From: a virus
Virus record (IMG/VR): IMGVR_UViG_3300035564_000037
Span: 1-37,835 of that record
Strand: one strand, 5' to 3'
Length of the DNA: 37,835 nt
How positions within the stretch are numbered: the first letter of the stretch is position 1; each line of letters starts with the position of its first letter. A model generated the notes under the pieces. That model was not told where the DNA came from. It searched no databases and worked only from the letters and a program-made list of their open reading frames with translations. The position numbers were made by a program, and so were the translations under genes. This document shows positions 15,990-24,536 of the stretch, piece after piece.

Positions 15990-17624
15990 ATGAATGACAA
16001 CCAGATAGTCATCAAGGCTTACAGCACAGGCACAACCGAGATTTATGGCGGCGGTCTGGACAAGGCCCAAGACCTGACCTTCTCGCATCAATACCCAGGC
16101 GGGATGTGCAATAGCATGACATTCTTTGTCCCGCGTGATATTACCTCTACCTGGACGCTACAAGGTGCGCAGCGCATCACCGCATGGAACGGCTTTCACA
16201 TGGTATGGGAAGGCTATGTAGCCTCGATAGCCCCGACACTTAGTGGCGGCGCTCAGGGCATGGCCGTCACGTGCGCGGGCGCGTGGGCATGGCTCCTGAT
16301 GAACCGCAAGACACAAAAGCCGTGGGCGGATACCAGACTAGACAATAACGCCTGGGCAGAGGCTACGGCGGCAGCGGACGCTAACGACATATCCCTGCTC
16401 AAATCATGCCAGATCGACAGGACCAACCGGATACGGTTTACCCCATCATCCATCCGTGACGCGGCCGGGGCTGAAAAAGGTTGGGCCAACGGGAACTATG
16501 TGCGGGTGATCTACACCGCCCCAACCGGGCAGACCATCAAAAGGATCACCCTGGATTATGACTTGCAGGAAGGGGCGCAAGCCTGGGAACTGAACCTTTA
16601 CAGTGTCACCGGTGCTACAAACCTGCTAAATCGCACAGCCTCAAATGCCACCCCAGGCACGCGGGTATCTTGGGATAGCGGCACGATTGCTACACCCACT
16701 CAATCGGTGTTCTTGATTTTCAAGTCGGGCGCGGCGCAAACACCCGCTACTGACGGGACTATGTACGGCGATGTAGCTAACGTGGTGGTTTATACCGAAG
16801 TCGGTAACATCAACGCCCAGGAGATTATCAAGGACATTGCCGCGATGGTATCACCCATCTCCACGGACCTGACCAAGATAGGCGCTGAGACATTATCGCT
16901 CGTTCCGTTCATCAGCGATCCGCCGCAAACCCTGGCCGATGAAATCGCGGCAGCAGCAACCACGGGTGATACCTCCTTCAATCGTTGGGGCTATTACGTG
17001 GGGTTTAGCTCAGACTTTAGCGACGGGAAACCGGGTCTAGTATTGGAGCAGGTTCCCGCGTTGACTGATTACGATTATGCGCTAAGGGTAGATGACAAAC
17101 TCGGCACTGGCGGTCTCTCATTCTCCCAGGACTTTGACGCGATCCGCAACTGGATCGGGGTGCAATACCAGGACACAACCGGCCGGCCAGTTTACGTCAC
17201 GCCGGACGATGACGCAGCGCTGAAAGATGCCAGCTCCATCACCAATTACGGCCAGCGTGAATTGTGGTTGACCCTGCCAACTACCAGCCTCGCCAATGCC
17301 AAATATCAGGCCGGGCGCTGGCTCGCGATGCTCAAAGACCCGCAATGGAAAGCGACGGGAACTATTACCGTAGCTGGTTCGATCCGTGCCAAGTCGGGGC
17401 AACCCGTCCCAGCCTCGCAAATCCTACCCGGGAAGCGGGTCAAGATTGAGAACTGGCTAAACGATCTCAGTGGTGCGGGGCTGACATTCCTCATCAGTGG
17501 CACGGACTACACCGACAACGGGCAGACCTGCGCTATGACCATTGGCAAGCCTGACCCTACCGAATTTATTGTGGCGCGGATGCAAAAGCAGCTTGACCAA
17601 CAGCGCTTGATGAGCAATGGATAA
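15990..17624 (+). CDS. Tail tip / baseplate hub protein
   Basis: A 544-aa beta-rich protein following the distal-tail gene, in the place of the tail-associated hub (Tal/gp27-like). It has a YPGGMCNSMTFFVPRD segment near 36-51 and an FHMVWEGYVASIAPT segment near 70-84, a pattern seen in minor tail proteins that form the hub. About 130-265 look like an inserted jelly-roll. The second half has QDFDAIRNWIGVQYQD near 379-394. No peptidoglycan hydrolase motif is visible. The assignment is by order and general pattern. Confidence 0.6.
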   Translation: MNDNQIVIKAYSTGTTEIYGGGLDKAQDLTFSHQYPGGMCNSMTFFVPRDITSTWTLQGAQRITAWNGFHMVWEGYVASIAPTLSGGAQGMAVTCAGAWAWLLMNRKTQKPWADTRLDNNAWAEATAAADANDISLLKSCQIDRTNRIRFTPSSIRDAAGAEKGWANGNYVRVIYTAPTGQTIKRITLDYDLQEGAQAWELNLYSVTGATNLLNRTASNATPGTRVSWDSGTIATPTQSVFLIFKSGAAQTPATDGTMYGDVANVVVYTEVGNINAQEIIKDIAAMVSPISTDLTKIGAETLSLVPFISDPPQTLADEIAAAATTGDTSFNRWGYYVGFSSDFSDGKPGLVLEQVPALTDYDYALRVDDKLGTGGLSFSQDFDAIRNWIGVQYQDTTGRPVYVTPDDDAALKDASSITNYGQRELWLTLPTTSLANAKYQAGRWLAMLKDPQWKATGTITVAGSIRAKSGQPVPASQILPGKRVKIENWLNDLSGAGLTFLISGTDYTDNGQTCAMTIGKPDPTEFIVARMQKQLDQQRLMSNG

Positions 17625-17642
17625 TGGATATAAGGATATAAC

Positions 17643-18026
17643 ATGACACAAATCACATTACAGCGCGGGGAATATCGGGTAGACAGGGTTACAGTGACGC
17701 GCTCAGGCGTTGCTGTAGACCTATCTGGAGCTACGGTCAAATTGTGCGTTATCCCTGGCTGGTATCCTGCCGGGTCGGTTGTGGTGGATACTGGCGCACT
17801 CATCACCAAGACGGTCGGGAGCGGAATAACTCTGTCAGACCCCACCAACGGCATCTTTGATATTGAATGGCTGAAGGCTGACACCTCCACAATTGACTTT
17901 GCCGTTGGGCGGGATGCGCTTGAATATCTTTGGGGGATCGAGTGCATTATTCCCGCAATTGGTTTTGCTGAACCCGTGGCAAATGGAACCTTGTTAGTTA
18001 CCCCCGATGTAGTGAGGGCGATATGA
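17643..18026 (+). CDS. Baseplate upper protein-like (BppU N-domain type)
   Basis: A 127-aa beta-sandwich protein. The pattern ITLQRGEYRVDRVTVTRSGVAVDLSGATVKL followed by ITLSDPTNGIFDIEW resembles the N-terminal domain of baseplate/fiber-attachment proteins that anchor receptor-binding modules. AAGGATATAAC precedes its ATG. It overlaps the next gene by 4 bp, which fits an adaptor made together with the fiber protein. (Pattern quoted in parts; it spans residues 3-82.). Confidence 0.6.
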   Translation: MTQITLQRGEYRVDRVTVTRSGVAVDLSGATVKLCVIPGWYPAGSVVVDTGALITKTVGSGITLSDPTNGIFDIEWLKADTSTIDFAVGRDALEYLWGIECIIPAIGFAEPVANGTLLVTPDVVRAI

Positions 18027-18991
18027 GCAGATTAACGGCAACGATTGTTGAGGGCGGCGGGCAAGCTCCATTATCTTTAGACTTCTCGGATTTTCCTGGT
18101 ATTCCGGGATTTACCGGAGCATCCTGGGCGATTGTTGGCGGGGTAGCGGTAAATATCCCAACTCTAGGCACCGAGTCGCTTTCCAATGGCAACATGGAAA
18201 CTGGATCACCACCTACAGGATGGGACACAATTACGGCTACCCCCGCCTCGGTTGCAGACGAACGAACTGGCGGGACAGGCACTAAGGCGTTGCAGGTGAC
18301 GTTAGCATCCGGTAATTATGGGACGGTCTATCAAGCAATTGCAACGACAATTGGGAAGTTCCACGAGCTGACGTTCTGGGCCAAAAAAGGATCGGCTACG
18401 GCAGGTTATCAAACTACACCAGGAAGTGTTCTGGGAGTGGATTTCTTTCCTGCCGATGTAGCGTGGACACAATATAAAACTCATTACCTTGCAACGGCGG
18501 CGGCACCCCAAATCAGGGTAGGATGTTACGATGCAGGCACAACCCTATATGATGATTTCTCCGACAAGGAAATTATAGGAGTTTTCGCGGGGTTTAGTTT
18601 TGCACAAAAATTCATCACAGTAAAGGGTGCTTTGACCCTGGCAGAACTCAACACCTTTGAAGGCGTGTTCCTGGCAGGAAACACCGCCGCGCCAGTATCG
18701 GGCGTATTCGCGGTAGGGTTTTTATATGCGGCGGGCTATATTCGGTTGGTGTTGTACAAGTTGGTCAACAATACTTATACCGTTCTCGCAACAAATGACG
18801 TGGCTTATGTGGCCGGGGCGTTTATTGAAATTCGCAGAACCGCCAATACCACCTTCCAGTCATGGTACAACAACACGCAAGTCGGAACGGACCAAACCGT
18901 TTCGGATTCCGCAATTATCAACAACACTTATGTGGGGATGTTATCGACAGGAGGCTCTGGAAATTCCATCGGTTCCTTTTTTCTGCTCTAA
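18023..18991 (+). CDS. Tail fiber protein with carbohydrate-binding domains
   Basis: A 322-aa probable receptor-binding protein. Residues 55-175 contain ESLSNGNMETGSPPTGW, the usual start of a carbohydrate-binding jelly-roll. Residues 190-322 form a second lectin-like sandwich ending SIGSFF. The frame stops just after a T6 run at 18977-18982. One base fewer in that run would join it, without a stop, to the SGNH hydrolase domain. Whether the stop is real, programmed or a sequencing error is open. ATGA overlap with the BppU-like gene. Confidence 0.65.
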   Translation: MSRLTATIVEGGGQAPLSLDFSDFPGIPGFTGASWAIVGGVAVNIPTLGTESLSNGNMETGSPPTGWDTITATPASVADERTGGTGTKALQVTLASGNYGTVYQAIATTIGKFHELTFWAKKGSATAGYQTTPGSVLGVDFFPADVAWTQYKTHYLATAAAPQIRVGCYDAGTTLYDDFSDKEIIGVFAGFSFAQKFITVKGALTLAELNTFEGVFLAGNTAAPVSGVFAVGFLYAAGYIRLVLYKLVNNTYTVLATNDVAYVAGAFIEIRRTANTTFQSWYNNTQVGTDQTVSDSAIINNTYVGMLSTGGSGNSIGSFFLL

Positions 18992-18995
18992 TTAC

Positions 18996-19928
18996 TTGAC
19001 CCGTAACGATGCTTTCCTGGGAACCTCGATCACGGCGAATTTTATCTATGTCAATACGACGAATGATTATATTCGTACTCATTCACCATTCCCCAGCTTA
19101 CTCAGTACGGTCAACGCCGGGATTGGCGGGTCAACCTCCTGGTATGCTCTGGCTTCTCAATTGGAGGTGATCACCGCGAACAGCCCTGATGCCGTGTGTG
19201 TTGAATTTGCCGTGAACGATGCTTTTACCGAATTCTATGCTAAAACTGCCGAGGCACTGATTAGACGGATCAGGACGGTTTTACCATTGGCGCGGATTGT
19301 TTTTATTGCTTTCACGCGAGTAGGTGATCCTGCTGTGGACGACGCAACCAATCTCAACCAGGATATACACGACCGCTGGAAGGCGCTTTGCAACCTGTAC
19401 GGCGTGGCATTTGTGAGCTTTGCTGATGCGCTGGTATCTGCCGTTGCGGGCGGTGAGCATGTTGCCACTTACATGACAGATACTTTGCATCCAACGGCAA
19501 CAGGACACGCACTCGCCGCGACGGTTTTGGAAGCAACGATGGCAAGCGCCGTCAACGGTGGAACGATGCCGGTCCTACCCGCCAGGTTATATGATTGCGC
19601 AGACTTTGAGAACGCGCCGATTGTACGAAACGGAACGGATAACGAGGGCGAGACTGGAACATGGACAACCGTTTCAACAACCTCGCGTAGATCGACCGTC
19701 GCCAATAGCACAATAAGTTGGACGGGTACATTTGTATCTTGTGGCATCCAGACGGTTGATGGAGTTATATCCTGGCAGATTGACGGCGGGGCATGGACAC
19801 AATTGGACCTGACGAATTACGGGCCAGGAATTGAACTGACAACCACGGCGCTAGTTCGTGGAGTTCATACCCTGACGATCAGGGTTGATAGTGGAACGGT
19901 CCAGATTGATCGGTTTTTGTCGGTGTAA
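18996..19928 (+). CDS. SGNH/GDSL-type hydrolase domain protein (possibly 3-prime part of the fiber gene)
   Basis: An esterase-type hydrolase likely to deacylate host surface polysaccharide. Block I is FLGTSIT with Ser11 (GTS in place of GDS), block II GIGGST, block III FAVND, and block V DTLHPTATGH with Asp162 and His165. Residues 190-310 form a C-terminal beta-sandwich. I give the TTG at 18996 as start, but it has no ribosome site; the nearest AGGAGG is about 40 nt upstream. The open frame extends upstream across the T6 run into the tail fiber frame, so a fused reading is at least as likely. Confidence 0.7.
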   Translation: MTRNDAFLGTSITANFIYVNTTNDYIRTHSPFPSLLSTVNAGIGGSTSWYALASQLEVITANSPDAVCVEFAVNDAFTEFYAKTAEALIRRIRTVLPLARIVFIAFTRVGDPAVDDATNLNQDIHDRWKALCNLYGVAFVSFADALVSAVAGGEHVATYMTDTLHPTATGHALAATVLEATMASAVNGGTMPVLPARLYDCADFENAPIVRNGTDNEGETGTWTTVSTTSRRSTVANSTISWTGTFVSCGIQTVDGVISWQIDGGAWTQLDLTNYGPGIELTTTALVRGVHTLTIRVDSGTVQIDRFLSV

Positions 19929-19949
19929 AAATCATAAGGACACAACAGC

Positions 19950-20924
19950 ATGAACTACCCAAAATTCATTGACGTATCAGACTACCAGCCCGTTTTGACG
20001 GCTGCTGACTTGAAGGGACATATCAACGCCCTGGCCTGCAAAGCCTGTGAGGTTGACGATCAGGCGTGGGGCGTGGGCGACAGCGTAGACAAGTTTTGCG
20101 ATCCGAAACTTGCGGATAATGTCGAGTTGGCGTATCTATTAAATATCCCGTGTGCCTGCTATATCTTCGACAACCCAAACTATACCAGCGTGAACGGGGG
20201 CAGTTGGCAGGACCACAAGTTACATCCGAACTCAGGCGACCCGCGCATGTTAGCGCTACGGCAGGCGTTGAAGAACAAAACCTACCATGCAATTTGTATT
20301 GACGTTGAACGGTGGTGGGTACGGTACAACGAATATTACAGCAACCCAGGGACGGCGCTACGCATCCCGCCCTTGTGGATACGTGACAGCGCGGCTGACC
20401 TCATGCAGCGCATCAAGGAAGATCAAGCGGCTGGCATATTGCGCCAAGTTCCTATTTGGATATACACCGCCAAGTGGGTTGTTGATGCTTACAGCCCTGA
20501 GCTTGACACGTTCCTGGCTAATCAAATTCAGTGGTTAGCTGATTACACCACCCCTGTTTACACTGGCTCAAAGGGTAAGGTGATGACTTGGGAGGCGCTC
20601 AGCACGCTCATCGACGCGCAGTCATTCAACCCGAAATGGGTTGGCAACAAACGCGCCGAGATGCTCCAACTGACGGACGCGGTAACTGTCCCCGGCATCT
20701 ACAACACGGCAGGGGCAGCGCGGCCCGTTGACATTGACGTTTCACTTGTGGAACTCGCTAAGGTGTTCGCACCCGGCGAGTGGTCCGGGGTCACGCCCCC
20801 GCCGCCCCCCGTAGTTCCCCCAGTTGTGCCACCCGTTGACCTTGCGCCGATCATCGCACGCCTGGCCGAAGCAGAAGCGCGGGTCAAGGCATTGGAAGAT
20901 TGGAAAGCGAGAGTGCAGGCATGA
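19950..20924 (+). CDS. Endolysin, GH25-like muramidase
   Basis: Cell-wall hydrolase predicted to cleave the glycan backbone of peptidoglycan. It opens FIDVSDYQ (Asp8), the usual GH25 start, and has ICIDVERWW with Asp118 and Glu120 as the DxE catalytic pair. IWIYTAKW (near 172-179) and a WLADY segment follow the GH25 strand order. After residue 275 comes a proline-rich linker (PPPPPVVPPVVPPV) and a short coiled coil (AEAEARVKALEDW) instead of a recognisable wall-binding domain. No signal peptide, so release would need a holin. It lies in the tail-tip cluster, so a virion-bound role is possible. Confidence 0.8.
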   Translation: MNYPKFIDVSDYQPVLTAADLKGHINALACKACEVDDQAWGVGDSVDKFCDPKLADNVELAYLLNIPCACYIFDNPNYTSVNGGSWQDHKLHPNSGDPRMLALRQALKNKTYHAICIDVERWWVRYNEYYSNPGTALRIPPLWIRDSAADLMQRIKEDQAAGILRQVPIWIYTAKWVVDAYSPELDTFLANQIQWLADYTTPVYTGSKGKVMTWEALSTLIDAQSFNPKWVGNKRAEMLQLTDAVTVPGIYNTAGAARPVDIDVSLVELAKVFAPGEWSGVTPPPPPVVPPVVPPVDLAPIIARLAEAEARVKALEDWKARVQA

Positions 20925-22567
20925 GCCACACAGGACTGGACCCAGCATTGATGTTGACGGTGGTGTTGAACCAGGGAGCGGCTCCCAAGACTTATTACCT
21001 GGATGCAACTGGCGGAAACGATGCCAATACGGGATTGTCTACCGCCGCACCCTGGCAGACTATCGCCAAAGTAAACGGATCAACTTTCAATGCGGGTGAA
21101 ACGATTTGTTTCAAGAGAGGAGAGGCTTGGAGCACAACGCAACTATTAATAACCCAATCGGGCGCAGCGGGGAAACCGCTTATATTTGATGCTTATGGTA
21201 GTGGAGCGCAGCCCCTAATCCAATCGCCTGTAGGTGCGAACAATCGGGCTGTGTATATTACCGGGAATTATGTGACCGTTAAAAATATTCACACCTTGTC
21301 GCAGGAACACAAGACCAACCTAGCGTACTGCATCGAGGCGACCGGACACGATATAACGATAGACACCTGCACGGCGGAAGGAAACAAGACATTAGGCACG
21401 CCGTTCAACAATGCCCACGGAATCAATATTGATGGCGCGGCGGCAGCTTGCTACAACATTATTGTTCAAAACTGCACTGTGTATAACTGCGCCTGCACCA
21501 ATGGGCGCATGGGAATTGTTGCGGCTAACGCGACTTATCCGGGTCCAACTGATGTGCAATTTCTAAACAACACCGTTCACGATGTTGGCATTATGACGTA
21601 TACCTACAATCAATTTGGTATGTATTTTCTGAGGGTCAATCGCGGTTTGATGTCTGGAAATCTGGTTTACAACACGGACAGCGACGGTATTCAGATTGAA
21701 TATACAACCAATAGCGTTGTCGAAAAAAATACTGTGCATCATGCCGGAATAAATGGAATTACGATTTTCTTTGCATCGGCTGGCGATAATCTCATTATAC
21801 GTAATAATCTGGTATACCTCAGCCGCCGCAACGGGTTTACATATGACAACTCCTGTGCTGAAGCAAATGTATTCCATAACACATTCGTAAACAACGCCAC
21901 GGCAGTTACCAATTGTTATGGAATTTCATTACCGACAACCACCATTGGGGCCAATATTCAAAATAATCTTATTGTTCAGGATGCCGCCGTGGTTTTTTCG
22001 GGGGCTACCTGCATGAGAGCCGAAGACGACACCGTTATCGATAACTCGACAGCCATCGATTACAACTGTTGTATATTCCTGAACTACACCACTCCAGATC
22101 GTGCGCATAAAGTCGGCGGTGTATACAAGAGTTTGGCTAACTGGAAGCTGGCGGGGACCACAAAACATCCTGATGCTCATGGTATTTCAGTTGATCCAAA
22201 ATTATCAAGTTCTGTCTACACCGCAGTAGACGCCGACAGCAACAGCGGCCAGAAGGTTCTAAACGTAGCATCTACTGTGGGATTTAATGCCGGAGATATA
22301 GTCGCAATTTGCCCAGATGGGGCAAGGCATGAGTATGGTACTATCGATACGATCCAGGCCGGGGTTAGTTTGACTTTATTGGTCAACCTAACCAGCACTC
22401 ACACCGCAGCGCAGACTGATGTTGTGATGTCATGTGTATGGACAAATTTCCACCTACAATCTACCAGCCCATGCCGGGGAGCGGGTGTCAATGTTGGGGT
22501 ATTGACTGACTTCGATGGAGTTGCACGGCCCGATCCGCCCTCAATCGGCGCATATGAGTTCGTATGA
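20921..22567 (+). CDS. Right-handed parallel beta-helix protein (tailspike/depolymerase candidate)
   Basis: A 548-aa protein starting at ATG 20921, overlapping the endolysin stop. The N-terminus has YYLDATGGNDANTGLS then APWQTIAKVN, the common start of DUF1565-type beta-helix proteins. The middle (about 90-390) is a series of strand-turn repeats rich in Asn and Val (VKNIHT, IIVQNCTVYNC, LMSGNLVYN, SVVEKNTVHH, LIIRNNLVYLS). The C-terminus, FDGVARPDPPSIGAYEF, is the usual end of such helices. It probably binds or cuts a host polysaccharide as a tailspike. Catalytic residues cannot be assigned. Confidence 0.75.
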   Translation: MSHTGLDPALMLTVVLNQGAAPKTYYLDATGGNDANTGLSTAAPWQTIAKVNGSTFNAGETICFKRGEAWSTTQLLITQSGAAGKPLIFDAYGSGAQPLIQSPVGANNRAVYITGNYVTVKNIHTLSQEHKTNLAYCIEATGHDITIDTCTAEGNKTLGTPFNNAHGINIDGAAAACYNIIVQNCTVYNCACTNGRMGIVAANATYPGPTDVQFLNNTVHDVGIMTYTYNQFGMYFLRVNRGLMSGNLVYNTDSDGIQIEYTTNSVVEKNTVHHAGINGITIFFASAGDNLIIRNNLVYLSRRNGFTYDNSCAEANVFHNTFVNNATAVTNCYGISLPTTTIGANIQNNLIVQDAAVVFSGATCMRAEDDTVIDNSTAIDYNCCIFLNYTTPDRAHKVGGVYKSLANWKLAGTTKHPDAHGISVDPKLSSSVYTAVDADSNSGQKVLNVASTVGFNAGDIVAICPDGARHEYGTIDTIQAGVSLTLLVNLTSTHTAAQTDVVMSCVWTNFHLQSTSPCRGAGVNVGVLTDFDGVARPDPPSIGAYEFV

Positions 22568-22665
22568 GAGACTTCCGCGACGACGGGCATCCTGGCTATC
22601 TGGCCTGGTGGGTCATCGGCTGCGCGGTGTTCTGGGTGGGAGTGATATTGGTGTTGGTAAAATAA
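22564..22665 (+). CDS. Small single-pass membrane protein
   Basis: A 33-aa ORF overlapping the beta-helix stop by 4 bp (ATGA). A short polar N-terminus (MRDFRDDGHPGY) precedes a hydrophobic span of about 21 residues rich in Trp and Val. It is the last plus-strand gene before the convergent HNH gene. Function unknown; a small membrane protein next to the endolysin region could act in lysis, but this is guesswork. Confidence 0.55.
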   Translation: MRDFRDDGHPGYLAWWVIGCAVFWVGVILVLVK

Positions 22666-22707
22666 TAGGCATTATGTGACGCAGAAAGGGCAGGCTTGTG
22701 CTAAGAA

Positions 22708-23130
22708 TTATTGGTTTCTTTTCAAATAGGAAATCAATTGCTCCAAATAATTAATATCGTCTTTCATCATGCCCAAAGTTAGATTGCAATGGGAGCATAT
22801 AACTCCGCGAAATTTATTGTTTTTATGGTTGTGGTCGATGTGTGAATTTCGGGGAGTCATAGTTCTTCCGCATATTTGACAAACCCCCAATTTTATAGAT
22901 TGTTCTATTTCGACCTTTTCTTCGGGAGAGAACTCAATATCCAGTCTTTTATATACGTTATAACGTAAATACATTTTTCTTTCCTGGTATTGTTCGGGAT
23001 GTGTTTCATTCCAGAATTCCTGTCTACACGATCGAGAACAAGCATATTTTATAGCATTTCTGGAATTGTCAATAAAATACTTACCGCACACCGGACAACA
23101 CTTCTCGACAAAAGCCTGATTGATATTCAT
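22708..23130 (-). CDS. HNH endonuclease (endonuclease VII-like)
   Basis: A 140-aa nuclease with two zinc sites. The N-terminal CCPVCGKYF plus CSRSC forms a small FCS-like zinc module. The C-terminal half has CQICG, then HIDHNH (catalytic His-Asp-His-Asn-His) and GVICSHCNLTLG, the pattern of the recombination endonuclease VII/HNH group. I chose the ATG at 23130; a TTG at 23175 would add 15 residues. The gene is markedly AT-rich against its neighbours and sits alone between the convergent ends of the tail operon and the early operon. That fits a free-standing homing-type endonuclease. Confidence 0.85.
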   Translation of the reverse strand: MNINQAFVEKCCPVCGKYFIDNSRNAIKYACSRSCRQEFWNETHPEQYQERKMYLRYNVYKRLDIEFSPEEKVEIEQSIKLGVCQICGRTMTPRNSHIDHNHKNNKFRGVICSHCNLTLGMMKDDINYLEQLISYLKRNQ

Positions 23131-23238
23131 ATTGCCCCAAGGAAACCGCCCTCGCATCGGGGCCAGCCGATACAAGAGCGGTGTTCTGATTATAGCGTAT
23201 CTGATGATCCTGGCCGATCATTTCGATGTGCTAATTAT

Positions 23239-23266
23239 ATCATATTGTGGATAATATTGCTGTCAA
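23239..23266 (-). promoter_or_regulatory. Probable sigma70 promoter for the HNH gene
   Basis: On the minus strand TTGACA (23266-23261) is separated by 16 bp from TATGAT (23244-23239). A second -10-like TATAAT lies 5 bp further on. Transcription would begin roughly 100 nt before the HNH start. The surrounding 23176-23386 stretch has no convincing ORF. Confidence 0.55.
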
Positions 23267-23290
23267 GCGACAATGTTCACAGGTAAACTT

Positions 23291-23319
23291 GAACGGCCCT
23301 CCACCACGGAAGGCCGTTC
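23291..23319. terminator. Inverted repeat downstream of the early minus-strand operon
   Basis: GAACGGCC at 23291-23298 pairs with GGCCGTTC at 23312-23319 around a 13-nt loop. It lies about 70 bp past the stop of the last gene of the minus operon. Neither side has a T-run, so if it ends transcription it is not a classical intrinsic terminator; RNA 3-prime protection is an alternative. Confidence 0.4.
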
Positions 23320-23386
23320 TAGATTGCGGCTAGAGCCTATATATCTATGTTATCGTGTGCCTCCTTGCGCTCAGGATGCTTTCGGG

Positions 23387-23794
23387 TCAGTTGTCGTCAG
23401 ACTTCACCTCCTCCGTGCTGGGATAGGCTGGCGGGGAAGTGTCGGCAAGGACGCGGCGAGAATTTTCCAACTGACGCATTATTTCTTGTAACGCCAAATA
23501 AGCCTGGTTCGAGTCGGGACTCCCCGTCTTGGTCAAATGGAAGTCCGCAGCTATGGCATTGACTAACCCAGCAAGCCCCTCCCTCGCCTTCTCAGCCCGT
23601 GCGCGTTCCGCCTCAGCCGCAAGCGTCATAAGCCCAAGCGCCTTTTGGGTTTCGGTGAGTTCTGAAATTACGCGGTCATGCTCTGCGCGTATCCAGGCTC
23701 GATATTCTTGAAATTCTGACGCGGGGTGTTTGTCTGTGTCAATTGATGCGTAACACCACATTCTCAAAGTGTCCACAAAACTTTCAGTATTCAT
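23387..23794 (-). CDS. Coiled-coil hypothetical protein
   Basis: A 135-aa acidic/alanine-rich protein with a long predicted coiled coil (about 38-80, LTETQKALGLMTLAAEAERA then RAEKAREGLAGL) and a disordered acidic C-terminus. GGAGG lies 7 nt before its ATG. It is the last gene of the minus-strand operon. No family recognised; the coiled coil suggests oligomerisation or a partner protein. Confidence 0.75.
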   Translation of the reverse strand: MNTESFVDTLRMWCYASIDTDKHPASEFQEYRAWIRAEHDRVISELTETQKALGLMTLAAEAERARAEKAREGLAGLVNAIAADFHLTKTGSPDSNQAYLALQEIMRQLENSRRVLADTSPPAYPSTEEVKSDDN

Positions 23795-23804
23795 TTCAGC
23801 CTCC

Positions 23805-24179
23805 CTACTTGATGCGCGTGCATCCCTTTGAGCGCATGATTTTGTCCAGGTCGTCCATCCCTACCCCCATGGCGTAGGCGTATGCCGTCTTTACCAGAAG
23901 CCCCGCGTCGGTTGGGAAACTCACCTGATTACAGAGTCTACCATCCTTCAACTGCTTGATTAGCTCAAACTTGTAGCAGTTCATCGACTTGTCCCAGGAG
24001 ATGTACACCCCCTGCAAGAACTCGCACCGCATGACCTCACCCGCTTCGGGATGCTTGTCAAGATGTACCTGGTCCATGACCTTGACTGGCGGCAGGTTCA
24101 CCGCAACGGCCAGGGCGACGGCGCACGCGAACAGGGCCAGGAGAATCAGTTGAGGCACGGCTATCAGGTTGCGGGTCAT
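23805..24179 (-). CDS. Membrane-anchored or exported hypothetical protein
   Basis: A 124-aa protein whose first 28 residues form a hydrophobic segment (LIAVPQLILLALFACAVALA) after MTRN, either a signal anchor or an uncleaved signal. The remaining 95 residues are soluble and include three cysteines (CEF, NCYKFEL, RLCNQV) that could form a disulfide outside the cytoplasm. It overlaps the upstream gene by 4 bp. In an early operon such a protein might alter the host envelope, but there is no direct evidence. Confidence 0.7.
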   Translation of the reverse strand: MTRNLIAVPQLILLALFACAVALAVAVNLPPVKVMDQVHLDKHPEAGEVMRCEFLQGVYISWDKSMNCYKFELIKQLKDGRLCNQVSFPTDAGLLVKTAYAYAMGVGMDDLDKIMRSKGCTRIK

Positions 24180-24388
24180 ATCGTAAACACCACCCCTCGC
24201 CGCTTCAACTCGGCCTCGATCTTGGCGTTGATGATCTCGTTTACTTTCAAGCGATGTTCCACACTTCCACCGGAATAACTGGTAACGCCTTCACGCAAGG
24301 CTGTTTTACAAACGGCAATATCATCCAGGCCATCACGTAGGTCATCAATAAGCTCAGCCGTTGGTATTTTGGTTATATCTTCCATCAT
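24176..24388 (-). CDS. Small helical hypothetical protein
   Basis: A 70-aa charged, mostly helical protein (ITKIPTAELIDDLRDGLDDIA, then HRLKVNEIINAKIEAELKRRG). Helical phage proteins of this kind are common and unassigned. Two adjacent ATG codons (24388 and 24385) follow AGGAAGGGG; the second has better spacing. It is separated by about 120 bp from the upstream gene of the operon, the longest gap inside it. Confidence 0.7.
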   Translation of the reverse strand: MMEDITKIPTAELIDDLRDGLDDIAVCKTALREGVTSYSGGSVEHRLKVNEIINAKIEAELKRRGVVFTI

Positions 24389-24480
24389 GCCCCTTCCTGT
24401 ACTAGACGTTCATTTGTTATACTACACGAAGTTTATGCCGGTGTTTCCCCTGCGCCGGTACAGGTTTGTCTCATAGCGCC

Positions 24481-24536
24481 GCCCGTAATGTTTGGCGCGT
24501 TTCCCCCGGTGTTATGCGTGTCCTGACATTACGGGC
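24481..24536. repeat. 11-bp inverted repeat at the 3-prime end of the 24512-25393 gene
   Basis: GCCCGTAATGT at 24481-24491 and ACATTACGGGC at 24526-24536 are exact reverse complements 34 bp apart. One arm lies within the last codons of the minus-strand gene and the other in the gap after it. No T-run follows, so this is either an mRNA-stabilising stem or a protein-binding site rather than an intrinsic terminator. Confidence 0.6.

Noticed and set aside
18726-18995. Upstream extension of the SGNH ORF as a 400-aa protein
   Set aside because: The first 90 residues are an out-of-frame reading of the tail fiber gene, with no ribosome site and shadow-like composition.
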